Source of the DNA: Bryoerythrophyllum caledonicum
Lineage: Eukaryota; Streptophyta; Bryopsida; Pottiales; Pottiaceae
Direction: 5' to 3'
NCBI GenBank assembly: GCA_963971425.1
Contig: OZ020516.1
Span: 35,266,199 to 35,330,198 of the forward strand
Length of the DNA: 64,000 nucleotides
Notes under the pieces: model-generated
What the model was told of the DNA's origin: nothing
The model's database searches: none
The model's input: only the letters and a program-made list of their open reading frames with translations
Shown here: piece by piece, positions 11,951 to 24,400 of the stretch
Layout: each line of letters opens with the position of its first letter
How positions within the stretch are numbered: the stretch's first letter is position 1
Program-made: the position numbers and the translations under genes

Positions 11951-12499
11951 GTGTCCTTGTGATACCCGTCCGACTCATATCTGGGTTTTGCCCGGGTATC
12001 ATCTGACGTGTAATATTTTTATTTTTAATTATTGATTTTTTATTTTATTTTAATTTTATATAATACTAAACCCTTATCTTTTCAAATAAAAGTCTAAGTT
12101 TCCAACATACCTAACTAAATGAAAAAGGGACCTAAACAATTAGAAGAAAACTACAACTAATCTATCCATCTAAGGAAAGCTTTGACTAGTTAATTTAGCC
12201 CAAGTGGTGATTGGGCTCTTTTTTTCCGGAGACCCTTCCTGGTCATTCTTTTTAGGTTTTACCGGGCATAAATTTGGTGGTTTTAAGGCCCGATTTTATC
12301 ACCACTATAACACTAATTAACTAGTTAAGCATTCACCTATTTTCACTAATTATTATACAACCTACTTCCATGTAATACTAACTACTTTGCCGGTTATCTA
12401 AAACTAAAAATCACAATTTTATCTAATTTTTTATTGGTAGGGGCAACCAAGTGGGAGTTTCAAATTTCCACAGTTAGCTATGACGATGGGATTGCGAAA

Positions 12500-13828
12500 T
12501 GGTTATTACTCGCAAAGCAAGAGTGTTGGAGTTAAAAGTTGCTCGTAGTTATTATGACATTGTAAATAGTTATTGAGATAGATTTAGAGGGGAAAATAAA
12601 TGGGGATAAATAATAGAGAGGTGAAAGGAACTTAAGAGGACATGTATGGCGCAAGGTCAAAGACTTAAGACAAACCCACATGTCTTGCATGGAATAAGTA
12701 AGGGCAAGTGGGTGGCCATGAGTTGGCATAGAAGGACTTACAAGTTGCTTGAGAAGCCACTTATAAGATACTTTAGACGCCACTAAGTGCTAGCATAAGT
12801 AAAGGCCTTTGAAAGAAGACAACATCTCATTTCAAGCATTGTTTGTGCTACCTTGTGTGTCTTTCACTTGCCTGTGCAACCATCTCTCTACTTCTTTATC
12901 ATCAATAAGCACCTCTTTCTTGTGCTTGGGGCCAAGTTAAAGCCGTAGATCTTGTGGTTGGAGAGAAGGCCGTTATTCCAAAGATCAATGGGTCAAGGTA
13001 TGTTGTGGAGGTAGAGGATTTCCATCGGGGTTACCACTTGCCCATGTTCTCTCTCATCTTCATAAAGTTTGAGAGTGGGGGTTTCTTCTATTACACTCTT
13101 TGGTAATGGAAAATGGGTATATTGCGAGCGCGTGCAAGCAGTCTGTGAGGCACACTCACTTTGGAGCTACTCAATTGGGAAGTATCACCGACCATTTATG
13201 CTACGGAGATAAAAGGCACGCATGAAGCATGACGCTTCTCTGATTGAGCCACCCAATTCTGAATATAGTGATGTGGAAGAGGCCCGGTTTCACTTGAAGA
13301 GACTATGGCCACCAAACTTATAATCAAGAGGACATCGATTACACTTGGTGTAGTAGTGGTTGACAACTCCCTAGGATTTTCCAACTTGTTAGACCTAAGG
13401 GGAGGGTTTTGTCCCTTGATAAGTGCTTTTGGATTTAGGAGTTCAACCATTGATGCTGGGAGCATCTGCCATTGAGAGATTGGGCTTAATTGGGGACACT
13501 TTGGAGTAGTGTCAATGGACAATTAACACTTCTATAAGAGGTACAAAGCACGTTACGGGCATTACGGAATCAGAGTTGATGTCCTAGTAGGCTACACGGT
13601 TATACCCCATGGGACTCACCTGTGATTTCTGAGAGGAAAACAACAAGCTATAGACCAGGATGGCAAATAGGAGATGGGCGGAAGGCCCAACTGCCAGCTC
13701 AATTTGTTTGAGTTCTGATTGATAACCTTGTGGATGTGTTTGCCTTGTTGGGAGGTATGGATGTGAAACCACTATAGTTTCACAAGGGTGTTGAGGATTT
13801 TTATATGGCTACTCCTACACTTGATAAG
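12500..13828. other. Degenerate spacer, possibly retroelement-derived
   Basis: No gene is supported. The segment around 12730-12960 has the look of an LTR transcript end (tataagatact, later aataagcacc), and a retroelement coding fragment follows at 13829. No paired LTR, primer-binding site or target duplication could be found, so the assignment is only a suggestion. Confidence 0.25.
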
Positions 13829-14170
13829 ATGGATGCCAACATGGGTGACACGAGTGGTGGAGAAACAAGGAAATATCAACCTGGCATTGAAGTAGCGTGG
13901 GACACTACAACTCGGCTTCAGAAGAATGCTATGCAAATCATCCAAGATGTTTGGCAGCATTTGATGCTCCCATAAGTGGAAGATGAGTCTAGAAGGGACC
14001 AAGATTTAGGACCACCTCGGGGCACTTCTACCATTTACTTGAAGGCCCGAGAGGATGGCATTGTCTTGTTTTTTGGCGGGATTGGAAGTGGCTTGGCGGC
14101 AATGTTGCAAGCAAGAATCAAGGTCAAACGCTACATCCATATGGATCTTTTGGACTTGAAATTTTTCTAA
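13829..14170 (+). pseudogene. Retroelement-type fragment with cytosine-methyltransferase-like motif
   Basis: One frame reads from an ATG at 13829 through a TAA at 13973-13975 to a stop at 14168-14170. Its second half contains VLFFGGIGSGLAAMLQARIK followed by RYIHMD. This resembles motif I of C5 cytosine methyltransferases (F.GIG) followed by an acidic residue after a strand. Such motifs occur in a methyltransferase-like segment carried by some Ty3/gypsy polyproteins of algae and non-seed plants. No protease, reverse transcriptase or integrase motif is adjacent, so it is a short relic. A chance resemblance cannot be excluded. Confidence 0.35.
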
Positions 14171-14470
14171 TATGTAATCAACATAGAGGTGGTCTCATGC
14201 TAAAATTTCCATGGGCAAAAAAAATTCTTTCAATCCTTGGGAGGATGTCAAAATTGGCAGATGTGAAACTTTTCTCACAGCAACCCCATGTACATGTTGG
14301 TAGATTTAGAAAATATATTTTTTAATTCATCTTCTGGACTTGAAATATGGCACACATGTTGTCAACATAGAAGTGATCTTGTGACAAAAATTTCATGATA
14401 AACTAACAATTTTTCAGCCCTGAGGAGGGTGCCAAAGTTGGCAGCAATGTAGAATGCAAACGTACATAAG
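14140..14470 (+). repeat. Fragment related to the long TIR of the 21.5-24.8 kb element
   Basis: This stretch repeats the modules seen in the long inverted repeats at 21.5-24.8 kb: ttggacttgaaat, tcaacatagag, ccttgggagga, gtgaaacttttctcacagc and aagttggcag occur in the same order. It ends close to the left end of the Tc1 element at 14510. It is a solo fragment without a transposase. Confidence 0.6.
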
Positions 14471-14509
14471 CAAAAAGTACGTATACTTGTGTGAGGGTAT
14501 TGTATTGTA

Positions 14510-16225
14510 CAGTACCTGGAAGAAATGTTACAGGATTTTTACTGAATTCCAATTATACTAGATTACAGATAGTGAACTTCAAGTGACCACTAGGAGTTCA
14601 ATTTGTGAGCAATTGCCTTGGGATTTTCACCTATTTGTAGGACTAAGAGTAATGTTGTGAAAAGTAACTTGTATGTGGATAATTATCTAAAAAACCCATG
14701 TAAAGTTATAGTTCTCCATTGCCGTATCCAAACTGTGTCCACACATTTTTCATCCACCGGCTTGCATTGGGCCTCATTGCGGCATGACAATGTTTTGGAC
14801 CATTGTTTTTTAAGAAGATATGTATGTGATATGGTGTTGTGATTGCATTGTAAGTTGTGTAGGTAACTTTTGACATGATTGTATGTGAATTTGTGACTTG
14901 GTTTAGCGTGAGGTGTATTATTTTTGTTGAAACAAGTCTCTTTGGTGTTACGCGTAGGTTGAGTGGCATAATCTGTTGAGAAAGATGAAGACTAGAGCGT
15001 TGACACATGCTGAGAAAGGAAAAGTGGTAGGAATGCATAAAGGTGGAATGAGAGGTGCGCACATAGCAAGAGAGTTAGGGATGCCATCTTCCACTGTTTA
15101 TGGTGTTTTAGGAAGATTTAAGAAACAAGGAACTGTAGTGTCACCAAAGTCACCTGGTAGGCCTCAAAAGTTTACTCAGCGCAGAATGAGACACTTAGAA
15201 CGCCTCCTTAATAATGATCGTCGTTCATCACTCACAGAGATTACAAATCAGATGGCAAGTATTGCATATGTTAGTACTCGTATTGTAAGGAACGCTTTGA
15301 AAACCCTTGGTTACAGAAACTGTGTTGCAGCAAAAAAACCTTTTCTCAATGAGAAGCACAAAGAAAACATGCTAGAATTTGCTAGAAAGTATAAAACTTA
15401 GACTCAGGAGGATTGGAAGAAGGTTATTTAGACCGATGAATCAACTTTTGAAATTGGAAGGAATTCTAGACAAATTAGAGTGTGGCGAAAGGCATATGAG
15501 AGATATTCATCTAAATGTCTAGCACCTATTTTTTAGTCTGGACGTACTTCAGTGATGGTTTGGGGTGCTTCTAGTGGCTTTGATAAGTCGCCTTTAGTAA
15601 TCATACCTCCACAGAGTAGAAGTGCAAGTGATTTTGTTGATCTTGTTTACAAAGGCACTTTAAGTGGGTTTAATTTTCTCCATGATCATCGAGAAGACAT
15701 TATAATTATGGAGGATGGCGCTCCGGTTCACCGCAACAAGTTGCCAGAGTTGTGGAGAGAAGCTCATGGCGTAAAGAAGTTGAAATGGCCAGCCAACTCT
15801 CCAAATCTAAACCCAATAGAGAACTTATGGAAGATAGTGAAAGACAAAGTTCAGAGTACATCCCGGCCACACAATAAAGAAGAAATGGTGGAATCTCTTC
15901 ATAGAGTATGGGAAGAGATACCTTCAGACATTTTGCAAACCCTTATAGCTACCATGCTTGCACGTATGAAGGAAGCAATTAGTGCAAAAGGTGGTAGTAC
16001 TAGATTTTGAACACTATATAGAAGAAAGCAAATTGTGTGTTGATTTTGGATTTTTTTCTATGTAAGCAAATTTTATTATTGAAATAGAGTCCAAAAGCTT
16101 TCAATTGCACTTTTTGGTGTAAAATTCCATGAATTTTTGAGTTTGTATGAGCTTACTAAAGTAGCTCTTTAGTACATGTTTTTGGAAAATTACTGGAAAT
16201 CCCGTAACATTTCTTCCGGATACTG
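14510..16225 (+). mobile_element. Tc1/mariner element, 1.72 kb, with TA duplication
   Basis: Terminal inverted repeats of about 30 bp start CAGTACCTGGAAGAAATG on the left and, read inward on the other strand, CAGTATCCGGAAGAAATG on the right. Each end is bordered by a TA (14508-14509 and 16226-16227). One transposase frame of about 340 codons lies inside. Length, TIR start and TA duplication are standard for Tc1. The TIRs differ at only a few positions, so the copy is not very old, but the transposase frame carries stops. Confidence 0.85.
14985..16010 (+). pseudogene. Tc1 transposase, one frame broken by three TAG codons
   Basis: The frame begins MKTRALTHAEKGKVVGMHKG with an N-terminal helix-turn-helix (about residues 8-60), a GRP linker (KSPGRPQKF), a second DNA-binding half ending CVAAKKPFLNEKH, and a catalytic domain. 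DDE residues are present: TDES at about 15433, EDGAPVHRN at about 15710 and NSPNLNPIENLW at about 15800. The frame ends SAKGGSTRF, like Tc1 transposases. Three in-frame stops, all TAG, lie at 15399-15401, about 15429-15431 and about 15534-15536. No frameshift was needed to read through. Two of the stops sit where Trp is usual (before TDES and before TQEDW), consistent with TGG to TAG change. Confidence 0.85.
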
Positions 16226-16720
16226 TACAGTACATTCCGATTTCCTCTCTCCACTGAAACAAGTACGATAATTGAAACTCCAGAGAATGTGGACAATGAC
16301 AAGTCTTTGAGGACCATTATTCTACTCCTGCAAGCTGAAAATATATTACACTTTGTGCATGAGAGATACCTTAGAAATGCCTCGTCGTTTCGAAGTCAGG
16401 CCTTGAGGGATGAAACACAGAGTCCACCACTGATCTCCCATTCTTCAGCAACTGTGCACGCTGACTGAATGTTCACCATAAATGTCCTGAAAGTGCATTC
16501 TGTACATAGTACAATATGAACAGTCAAAAGTTGACAAGTTCCAAGCCCACAATCAAAGGAAGCGTTCACACATCTAACAGCCATACCGTCATTGTTTCTG
16601 ATACAAGGGGCTCCCCTTCAAATATATTTTGCTTCTATCTCTCCGTTACTGGGTTTTTGTCTTGTCCTTATTTTCTGCATTTGGAAGTCTTCATTCATTT
16701 GTTTTCTAAAGTGTTGCCAT
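16226..16720. other. Spacer upstream of the Myb/SANT-like gene
   Basis: No gene was recognised. It is the probable promoter and leader region of the Myb/SANT-like reading frame that starts at 16722. A pyrimidine-rich stretch (about 16635-16700) precedes the ATG. Confidence 0.4.
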
Positions 16721-16721
16721 C

Positions 16722-18690
16722 ATGGCTGAATGGGAGCCTCTCGGGAACCGCGAGCAAGAAAAGGGGAAGGGGAAGAAAAATGTGGCAAGGGGATGGACAG
16801 ATCATAGTATAAGATATCTTCTTGCTCTTTATGCCAAAAAGTACAGGGATTCTTCAAGTAAGATATTTACGGAGAATCACTGGAAAGAATTTACAACAAA
16901 GCTTAATGCTAAATTTCCAAATTATGTTCAAATTTTGTTTAACCCCTAAGGTACCGTGATCGTTTTACATCAAAAACACTTCAAAATTGTTGGATCCTAG
17001 TGCAATGAACAAAGAAGGAAACATTAACTTTGATTTCTAGTTGTGACCGTAGGATCTCACTTAGGACTCATTAAGTGGTATACTCACAAAATTTCATAAA
17101 TTTTGACCGCACGGATTGAAAGATTATAGTGTTTAAAGTGAAGCACATGGTACATTTTCTTCCCTACATTCGGTGGATCAGCAAACTTTGACTTCACTTG
17201 GTGTCAAATTTTTGCACTACACAAGGTCTAAATCCATTACCATCTTGTTAAACATGATGTTAGTTACTTACACACCAATTTTTAGAGGTAGAGGACGGGT
17301 GTAGCATATTCAAAACAACTGTGCAAGGAGTAGAGGTTCAAAATTTAATAATTCACACTTTAATTTTTTGTGAACTTAATGTGTTTTAGATTGATAATCC
17401 GAATGGTCAATAAGAAGGTTTACACCACATATTGTTGTGGAAAAAATAAAAAGTGAAAATTATAAAGATATCTAGGTTTTATGTGAAAAAGAAGAAGTTT
17501 TTTGGTACCTTGCCCGACAATGAGTGACAATGTGTGAAAATGTTTGACTTGGGTTGGTATGCTATTTTTCACTAAAGACAAGAACTTCTTTTTGACAATA
17601 TGAAGGGAAATAATATTACTTGCCACTGCTGAAAATCTCACATTCAATAGAGTGTCCTAGGAAAAGTTTTTGGAGGTGCCCGAGGTGCTCGCTTTCCCCA
17701 TTTGAAATTCAAAACCCTATAACTTGTTCACCAAATGTCCAATTTAGGAAAAAATTGTTTTCCTACTAAGGTCTTGGTAATGCCTTTCTATAGTAGAGGT
17801 TTCAAAGAAGAATGTTGGAAATTGACACCATGTGAACCCGACCGAACTTTCAAAAAGCCCATTTTTGACACTTGGTCGTTTAGGGGTTAACAAGTGCGGA
17901 GATAAATTCAAGACCTTGAAGAGAGACTACATGAAAGAAAAGCATATTCAAGGACAAAGTGGAGCAGCACCGACGACGTGGGAATACTATGAGATGTTTG
18001 ATGATCTTGTTGCAAAAGCGCAAGGTACATAATTTTTTCCAACCTTAAACATTGCAATCTTTCATATATAAGTATATATTTTGTCTATTGAAAGAGTTGG
18101 GCTAATTTCAAGTTCCGCGTAACCTTTCTTGTTGTGTAGGGGTATCACATGGTGTCGATGAAGGCACGCATCTCGGACAATAAGAAGTTCACCAGCTCAG
18201 CAATGACGACAAAAATCCCCCACGTGATCCGCCAGCCACAAGGTGCGACATCTACAAGTGACATCTCCCGGGCCCAGTTCTCTCCTCGTTCACTGGCAGC
18301 ACAACAACCGCATACTTTAGGATTGGTGAATAGGAGCGCAAGAAGCGTAGGAGAAGTGGCTCCGCAAGTGATCAAGCACTTGTGTCGGCCATCGCTCAAT
18401 TCTCTCATGGAATGTTACAAGTACAAAAAAACTCTATCGAGGCTGATGCACTTGCGAGAGTTGAAAATGTATAGCTACAAAGAGACAAGCAACAGAAAAA
18501 TGTAAAGCTACAAAGAGACCTGCAACAAGAACAATTGCGAGTTTTGAGGGAGATTTAGAGGGAAAACAATGAGCATGTTAATGCACTATTTAATGTGATT
18601 GCTAGTGCGATGTTGGATAGGGTTCCACCCCACCTCACCAACCACCTCCACCCCCATCCGCATCCCCACCTCCATCTCCACTTCCACCTC
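16722..18690 (+). pseudogene. Myb/SANT-like protein gene, split by a TTAA element
   Basis: The ATG at 16722 opens a basic N-terminus (EQEKGKGKKNVARGW) and a Myb/SANT-like (trihelix-type) domain: RGWTDHSIRYLLALY, then HWKEFTTKLNAKF. The frame runs into an inserted element at 16943. On the other side of it (from 17890) the frame continues NKCGDKFKTLKRDYMKEKH and TWEYYEMFDDLVAKAQG, the rest of the same fold. A donor at 18024 (CAAG|GTACAT) and acceptor at 18139 (gtgtag) keep phase into a third segment. That segment holds several stops (TAA, TGA, two or more TAG), a basic ERKKRRRSGS patch and a Gln/Glu-rich coiled-coil-like tail up to about 18690. Myb/SANT-like proteins bind DNA and also accompany Harbinger transposons; which type this was is open. 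Confidence 0.65.
16943..17885. mobile_element. TTAA-flanked piggyBac-like element, copy 2, inside a gene
   Basis: The element starts CCCCTAAGG and ends TTTAGGGG, with TTAA on both sides (16939-16942 and 17886-17889). Counting TTAA once, the host frame passes from TTG TTT to AAC AAG without loss or gain, so the insertion was exact. It is 943 bp with no transposase. Its left part matches copy 1 and its right part matches the left part of copies 3 and 5 in reverse. Confidence 0.8.
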
Positions 18691-18908
18691 TACAACAAGT
18701 CTGTGGCGACTATTGTTCATTGTTAGTTGAGACTTTCGATAGAAGATATCTTGTGTCAAAATTTTGTACAACTTCTTTTCAAAAAAAAAATCCAAAGCAC
18801 ACGTGAAGAAATCATAATTTAGATTATGCTTAAGTGAATATCCATTAAAACTAGTTGTACATGCTTAGATCTCAAGGATGTAAAATACAACTTCACAACT
18901 GCTATTAA

Positions 18909-19860
18909 CCCCTAAAGGCCCAAAAGTCCCCTCAGGGGACTCTTGAAGGTTTGAGCAAGTTCCTATGGTCTCAATTTGTAACATTCATTTTTGAAATTTC
19001 AAATGTAGATGGACATTGCTAAAAGCTTTGTCTGAGTTTAATTTTTCCTTAAATCTGACATTCTATGAAAAAATTACAGGGTTTTGAATTTCAAATGGGG
19101 AGAGCGGGCACGTCGGGCACCTCTAAAAACTTTTGCTAGACACTCTATTATATGTGAGATTTTCAATACTAACAAACAATATTATTTCCTTTCATATTTT
19201 CAAGAAAGATCTCTTGTCTTAAATGGAAAGTAGCATAATAATCTAAGTCAAAGATTTTCACACATTGTCACACTTTGTCGTACAAGGTAACAAAAAAACT
19301 TCTTTTTTTCCACCTAAAACTATGAGATCTTCACATTTCATGCATTTTATTTTTCCTACTACAAGATGTGGTCTAAACCTTCGTATTAACCATTTGGATT
19401 ATCATTCTAAAACATATTTAGTTCACTAAAATATAACGTGGATTGGCAATTTTTTAACCTCCACTCCTTACACATTTGTTTTGAATACCCTACACCCCTT
19501 CCCTAGCTGTAAAAAATGGTGTACAAGGAATCATCATCATGATGAACATGATAGTAATGTTCATTGTTTTTAGACCTTGTGTAGTGCAAAAATTTGACAC
19601 TAAGTGAAGTCAAAGTCTGCTGATCCACTCAACCCAGAGAAGAAAAAGAACGGTATTTCCTACTTCAAACACTATAATCTTTCAATCCGTGTGGTCAAAG
19701 TTTATGAAATTTTGTGAGGAAGTTAATAAAAAAGTCTTAATTTACATCCTACGATTAGATGTAGAAGTAAAACGTTTTGATTACCTCATTACCATTGCAC
19801 TAGAATGAGTAGTTTTGAAGTGTTTTTGGTGTGAAAATGTCCCTCAATGTTGGGAGGGAC
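18909..19860. mobile_element. TTAA-type piggyBac-like element, copy 3
   Basis: TTAA at 18905-18908 precedes CCCCTAAAGG. The interior runs in the opposite sense to copy 2 (it matches the reverse complement of copy 2 over most of its length). The right end loses the canonical TTTAGGGG. Instead it carries a local inverted repeat near 19835-19870 (AATGTCCCTC ... GGGAGGGACATT), reminiscent of the subterminal hairpin of copy 6. Confidence 0.6.
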
Positions 19861-20019
19861 ATTTTGGGTATACTTCCTTTGTTCACAATTTTCTTCATAC
19901 CCACCACTTTTATTATATGCAATGATATAAAGAAGTTACTAGGTTTAGGTAAATTATTACTAAAATTCCTTTTATTTGAGTTAATGAGACTACGTAAATT
20001 TGAATTAGTGAATGTTTAA

Positions 20020-20311
20020 CCCCTAAAGGACCAAGTGTCATAAAATGGTAATTTGAAGGTTTGATCATCTTCCTATGATCCACTCAATGCAAGGAAAAAA
20101 TGAATGGTTTTCTCTACTTCAAACACTATAATCTTTCAATTTGTGCAATCAAATTTTTTGAAATTTTGACGGGACCTCACTTAATAAGTCTTAATTGAGA
20201 TCCTAAGATTAGAGGTAGATATAATAGTTTTTGTTTTTCTCTTTAATCATTGCACTGGAACAAACAATTTTGAAGTGCTTTTGGTGTGAAAAAGCCTTGG
20301 ACCTTTAGGGA
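20020..20311. mobile_element. TTAA-flanked MITE, 292 bp, copy 4
   Basis: CCCCTAAAGGACC at the left end and GGACCTTTAGGG at the right end form a 12-13 bp inverted repeat. TTAA lies on each side (20016-20019 and 20312-20315). The interior is a deleted version of the longer copies (acttcaaacactataatctt, cattgcactgga, tttggtgtgaaaa). This is the most compact complete member of the family in the window. Confidence 0.75.
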
Positions 20312-20315
20312 TTAA

Positions 20316-21480
20316 AAAATGAATAATGAAAAATAGTAATGTTCATTAACTTAATATTTGAATTAGCAATTCTGGTTGATTATGCATGTTTAAGGTTGAC
20401 CACACAACCCGAAGCACAAACAGAGAAACAAAAAAAACAAAGAACGCAAATGGTAAAACCGGAAAAATAAAATGTTCAACCGCCTCAAATTTTACTGTGA
20501 ACAACCTCCACGGCCTCCTTCCACCTCAAGTTGGGTGGTCAATCCAAGCTGAGCTAAACCAACCCAACCCGGGCTCCCGGAGCTCCCGGATCTGGGAGCA
20601 TCAACTCCGAGATGGGCTCATGTGCAAGAGCCTTTTGAAGAATCAATAGAGAAGTGTTTATCACCATGTCCTAGAAGTGTTTACCCTTGACAAAAGTAAC
20701 TTATAAGGTATGTCAGCCCAGTACCGCCCCACCTTTACATTTGTGTCCACATCTAAGGTAAACCCCCATAACTGACAAGTTGAGCAATGTGCATATATGG
20801 AGAGAGAAAATCAAAATAAATCTATTTTTCGGTTGTAGCCAAAAGAATTACAACTTCAACTCAAGTGATTACGTATTTTTCTAGATAAAAATTGAATTAG
20901 ATATGAATTTTTAAAGTGTGTTGCCATGTTTACTAGGTTGCCACCAAATAGGCAACCCCCATAAGCAACGACCAAAAGCAAGGGGTCATGACCTTATGTC
21001 TCCAAAAACCTTGGTTGCCATACTTCTCTTAAGTTTTTATTAAAAAGGCCTATTGAATTCGTCCAAAAAGTCAGTAGAGCCACGTATTTTTCACAATGTC
21101 TGAAAATGGTGGCCACATCGCTCCACCTTGAAAAAAGTAAAATTTACGCCGGTGGACAGTGGAGATATCCCCCAAGAAAACATTCTATAATTCATTGTAG
21201 ACCAATTCTCCAAAATCTCCAAAGATAGAGTTGAGATTTCTCTAAAATGAATCTCTAGTGAGTTTTATATGACACTTCTTAATCAGTGGTGTAGAGATTT
21301 CTCTTGAATGCCCTAGTCTATTAGGGGTTAATATAAAAGAGTCTTGATCAAGTGGCTCCAAAAGAGCCCAACCAAAGGCTTCCCATTACGGAGTCATGTG
21401 GCCATTCTCAAACTTTTAACCCTTTAATGCCGGAGGTCTTCACAAGACACAAGAGAATCCACAAGTGTACCATATCATGT
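20316..21480. other. Spacer, no gene seen
   Basis: No coding region of recognisable family. A GC-rich self-complementary patch (ccgggctcccggagctcccgg) lies near 20566-20588. Confidence 0.45.
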
Positions 21481-21481
21481 A

Positions 21482-24400
21482 TAGTAGGGTGACATTCAAA
21501 ATGGCGTTTGGGCAATTCCAAGGATGGTGTCCCACACTGCTACCAACTTTGACACCCTCCACAGGGCTAAATTTATTATATTTTACCCTGAAACTTTGGG
21601 GACAACATCATCTCTATGTTGAAAGCATGCATACCAAATTTCAACTCCATGGGACTTCTAAAACAAAAGATAATAAAGACTAGCCACCATGGGGTAACTG
21701 TGAGAAAAGTTTCACAACTGCCAACTTTGACACCCTCCCAAGGATTGAGGAATTTGTTTTTTGTCCATGGAAATATTTGAGTGAAAACACCTTTATGTTG
21801 ATTACATGTGTGGAAATTTTCAAGTCCAAAAAAAGCACGAAAAAAATCACATCCCAAATCTACCAACATGTGTGGTTGTGAGAAACAAAGGAAAAAACCA
21901 TTTTACTACTTCCAACTTTGACACCCTTCCTAGGATTGAGTTTTTGTTGATACATAATGAAATTTTGGCCACAAGATCATCTCTATGTTGGTAACATGTG
22001 AGATAGATTTCAAAGCCAAAAGATGTGTATACAAAAAAATAAATCCATATCTACCAACGTGTATGTCCTCCTTTAGCGTCAATCACTGCTTGTAACCTTG
22101 AGAGCATAGAATGACATAGTTGAAGGAGCTTTGTACCACTGACCAAATTTCACTCTCTTTTAAGAACTACCTTCAACACTTCTAAGTTTCTAGGGCATTC
22201 CTTGCAATGTTGCACAACATCTTTTAGCATCCTCCAGACATTCTCGATTGGATTGAGATCGGGAGAGTTTGTAAGCCAATTAGCTTTTCGAGTTAGTGGG
22301 TTTGTCTCCATTCTTCACATGTTTTGTTGTGATGGACATGTGCGCCATCTTCCATGAGGAATCCTTCTAGAACTCTATCCAAGAAATGAATCAATTCGCC
22401 ATCGTAGACCACTTCCACAAAATCCTTAGCAGAACGTTGATTTTTTGGCATAAAGACAAGTTGTGACTTTTGTCCTCCAAGAAATGCACCCCAAATCATC
22501 AAAGATGTCCGTCCACTTTTAAAATTAGGAATTATACAACTTGATGAATAGAGCTCATATGCACTTCTCGAAACATGAATTTGCCGAAAACTTTTTTCAG
22601 TCTCCAAAGTAGATTCATTTGTCCAAACAATACGCTCCCACTCTTCTAGACTCCATCCATGGTACTTTTGAGCATAAGCTATCCGTTAAGACATGTGACG
22701 GGGTGTCAGGAAAGGTTTCTTGAGTGCTATTTGACTAAAAATACCACTTTCATGGGATACTCTTTGAATAGTACGTCTACACACTTGAGTACGGCATATA
22801 CTAGTAATCTCTGAGATCAAGGAGCGACAATGAGTTTTTGCATAACGCACAATACTATGCACATCTCTCTCTCTAAGTTTTTTAGCGTGACTTCCAACCA
22901 CAAGGTTTGCGCTTGTTAGTTCCATCTTCTTCAAATATTTTTACTAACCTCTAAACTGTTATAACTTCTATCAAAAACTCTAATGGCTGCAATTTGAACT
23001 CATGTATTTCCTCCCTCACTCAAACCTATAATGCGAGCACAAAATTCATTTGAACTTGCCATTTTGGACTATTTTTTATGATTTTGATACACTACTAAAC
23101 GCTCATCAACAAGTAGTCAATATAACACTCAACCTATGGCATTTGGATTATATGGATCAGGGAACACAAAGGCCTGAGCCCATGGCATGTGCACCAAGTA
23201 TATTAGTCAACAACATAATACTCACATTGGCATGTGCATTAGGTGATCATCATGGCATGTGCATCAATTGAGTGAACTAGAGAATACTCTTGGACATACT
23301 CATGCCACATGTAATTTGTCCACACTCAATAAACCAATCATCAACACTTAACCGGAAAAATGATATGTCCACTCAATGAATCAACCCATATGTGATATGT
23401 CCACTCAATCAATGAACAACACTCAACCCATATATAATATGTCCACTCAACCCATATGCCCTACATCTAAATTAACACTCATGCATCACAATATGACATT
23501 CTTTGCTCTTAATATCATCTCAACATTTAGTCTATCACAAATCACATGACAAAACACACACAACATTTCCTTTACATAGTGTTTAATAGATATTTGAAGG
23601 AGAAAACTCGTCATACGTACATAATGCACAAATTATGACCAAGTGGATTCTTCTACATGAAACACCTTTTCACTTCTACATGTAGATTTTATTGATCTTT
23701 TTGAGAAGCATTTATAATTGGTTTCTTAGTCACACAAATATAATCAATGAGGAGCACAAGGTGTTAAAGATATTTCGACATTCTCAATATGCCCCTTCAA
23801 TATAGTTTCTCATTGTTACAACATTGATATATATGGAATATATTTTTTTTGTATATACATCTTTTGGCTTTGAAATCTATCTCACATGTTACCAACATAA
23901 AGACGATCTTGTGGCCAAAATTTCATTATGTATCAACAAAAACTCAATCCTAGGAAGGGTGTTGAAGTTGGAAGTAGTGGTAGGCTTCCCCCTTCGTTTC
24001 TCACAACAACACATGTTGGTAGACTTGGTATATGTTTTTTTGTGTAGATCTTTTGGATTAAAAATTTTCCACACTTGTATTTGACGTGAAGATGACTTCA
24101 TACCCAAAATTTCATGGACAATTTTTTTTTTTTGAAATCTTGGGAGGGTGTCAAAGTGGGCAGGTGTGAAACTTTTCTCACAGCTAACCCCCATGTTAGT
24201 AGATTTTGAATATCTTCTTTTGAATACATTTTTTGGCCTTGAAAATTTTCCCACATGTTATCAACATAAAGATAACCGTGTGTCAAAAATTTCATGTTGA
24301 AAGAACAAAATCTCACCCCTGAGGAGGGTGTCAAAGTTGGAAGTAGTAAAATGGTTTTTCCCTTTGTTTCTCAAAACTACACATGTTGGTAGATTTGGGA

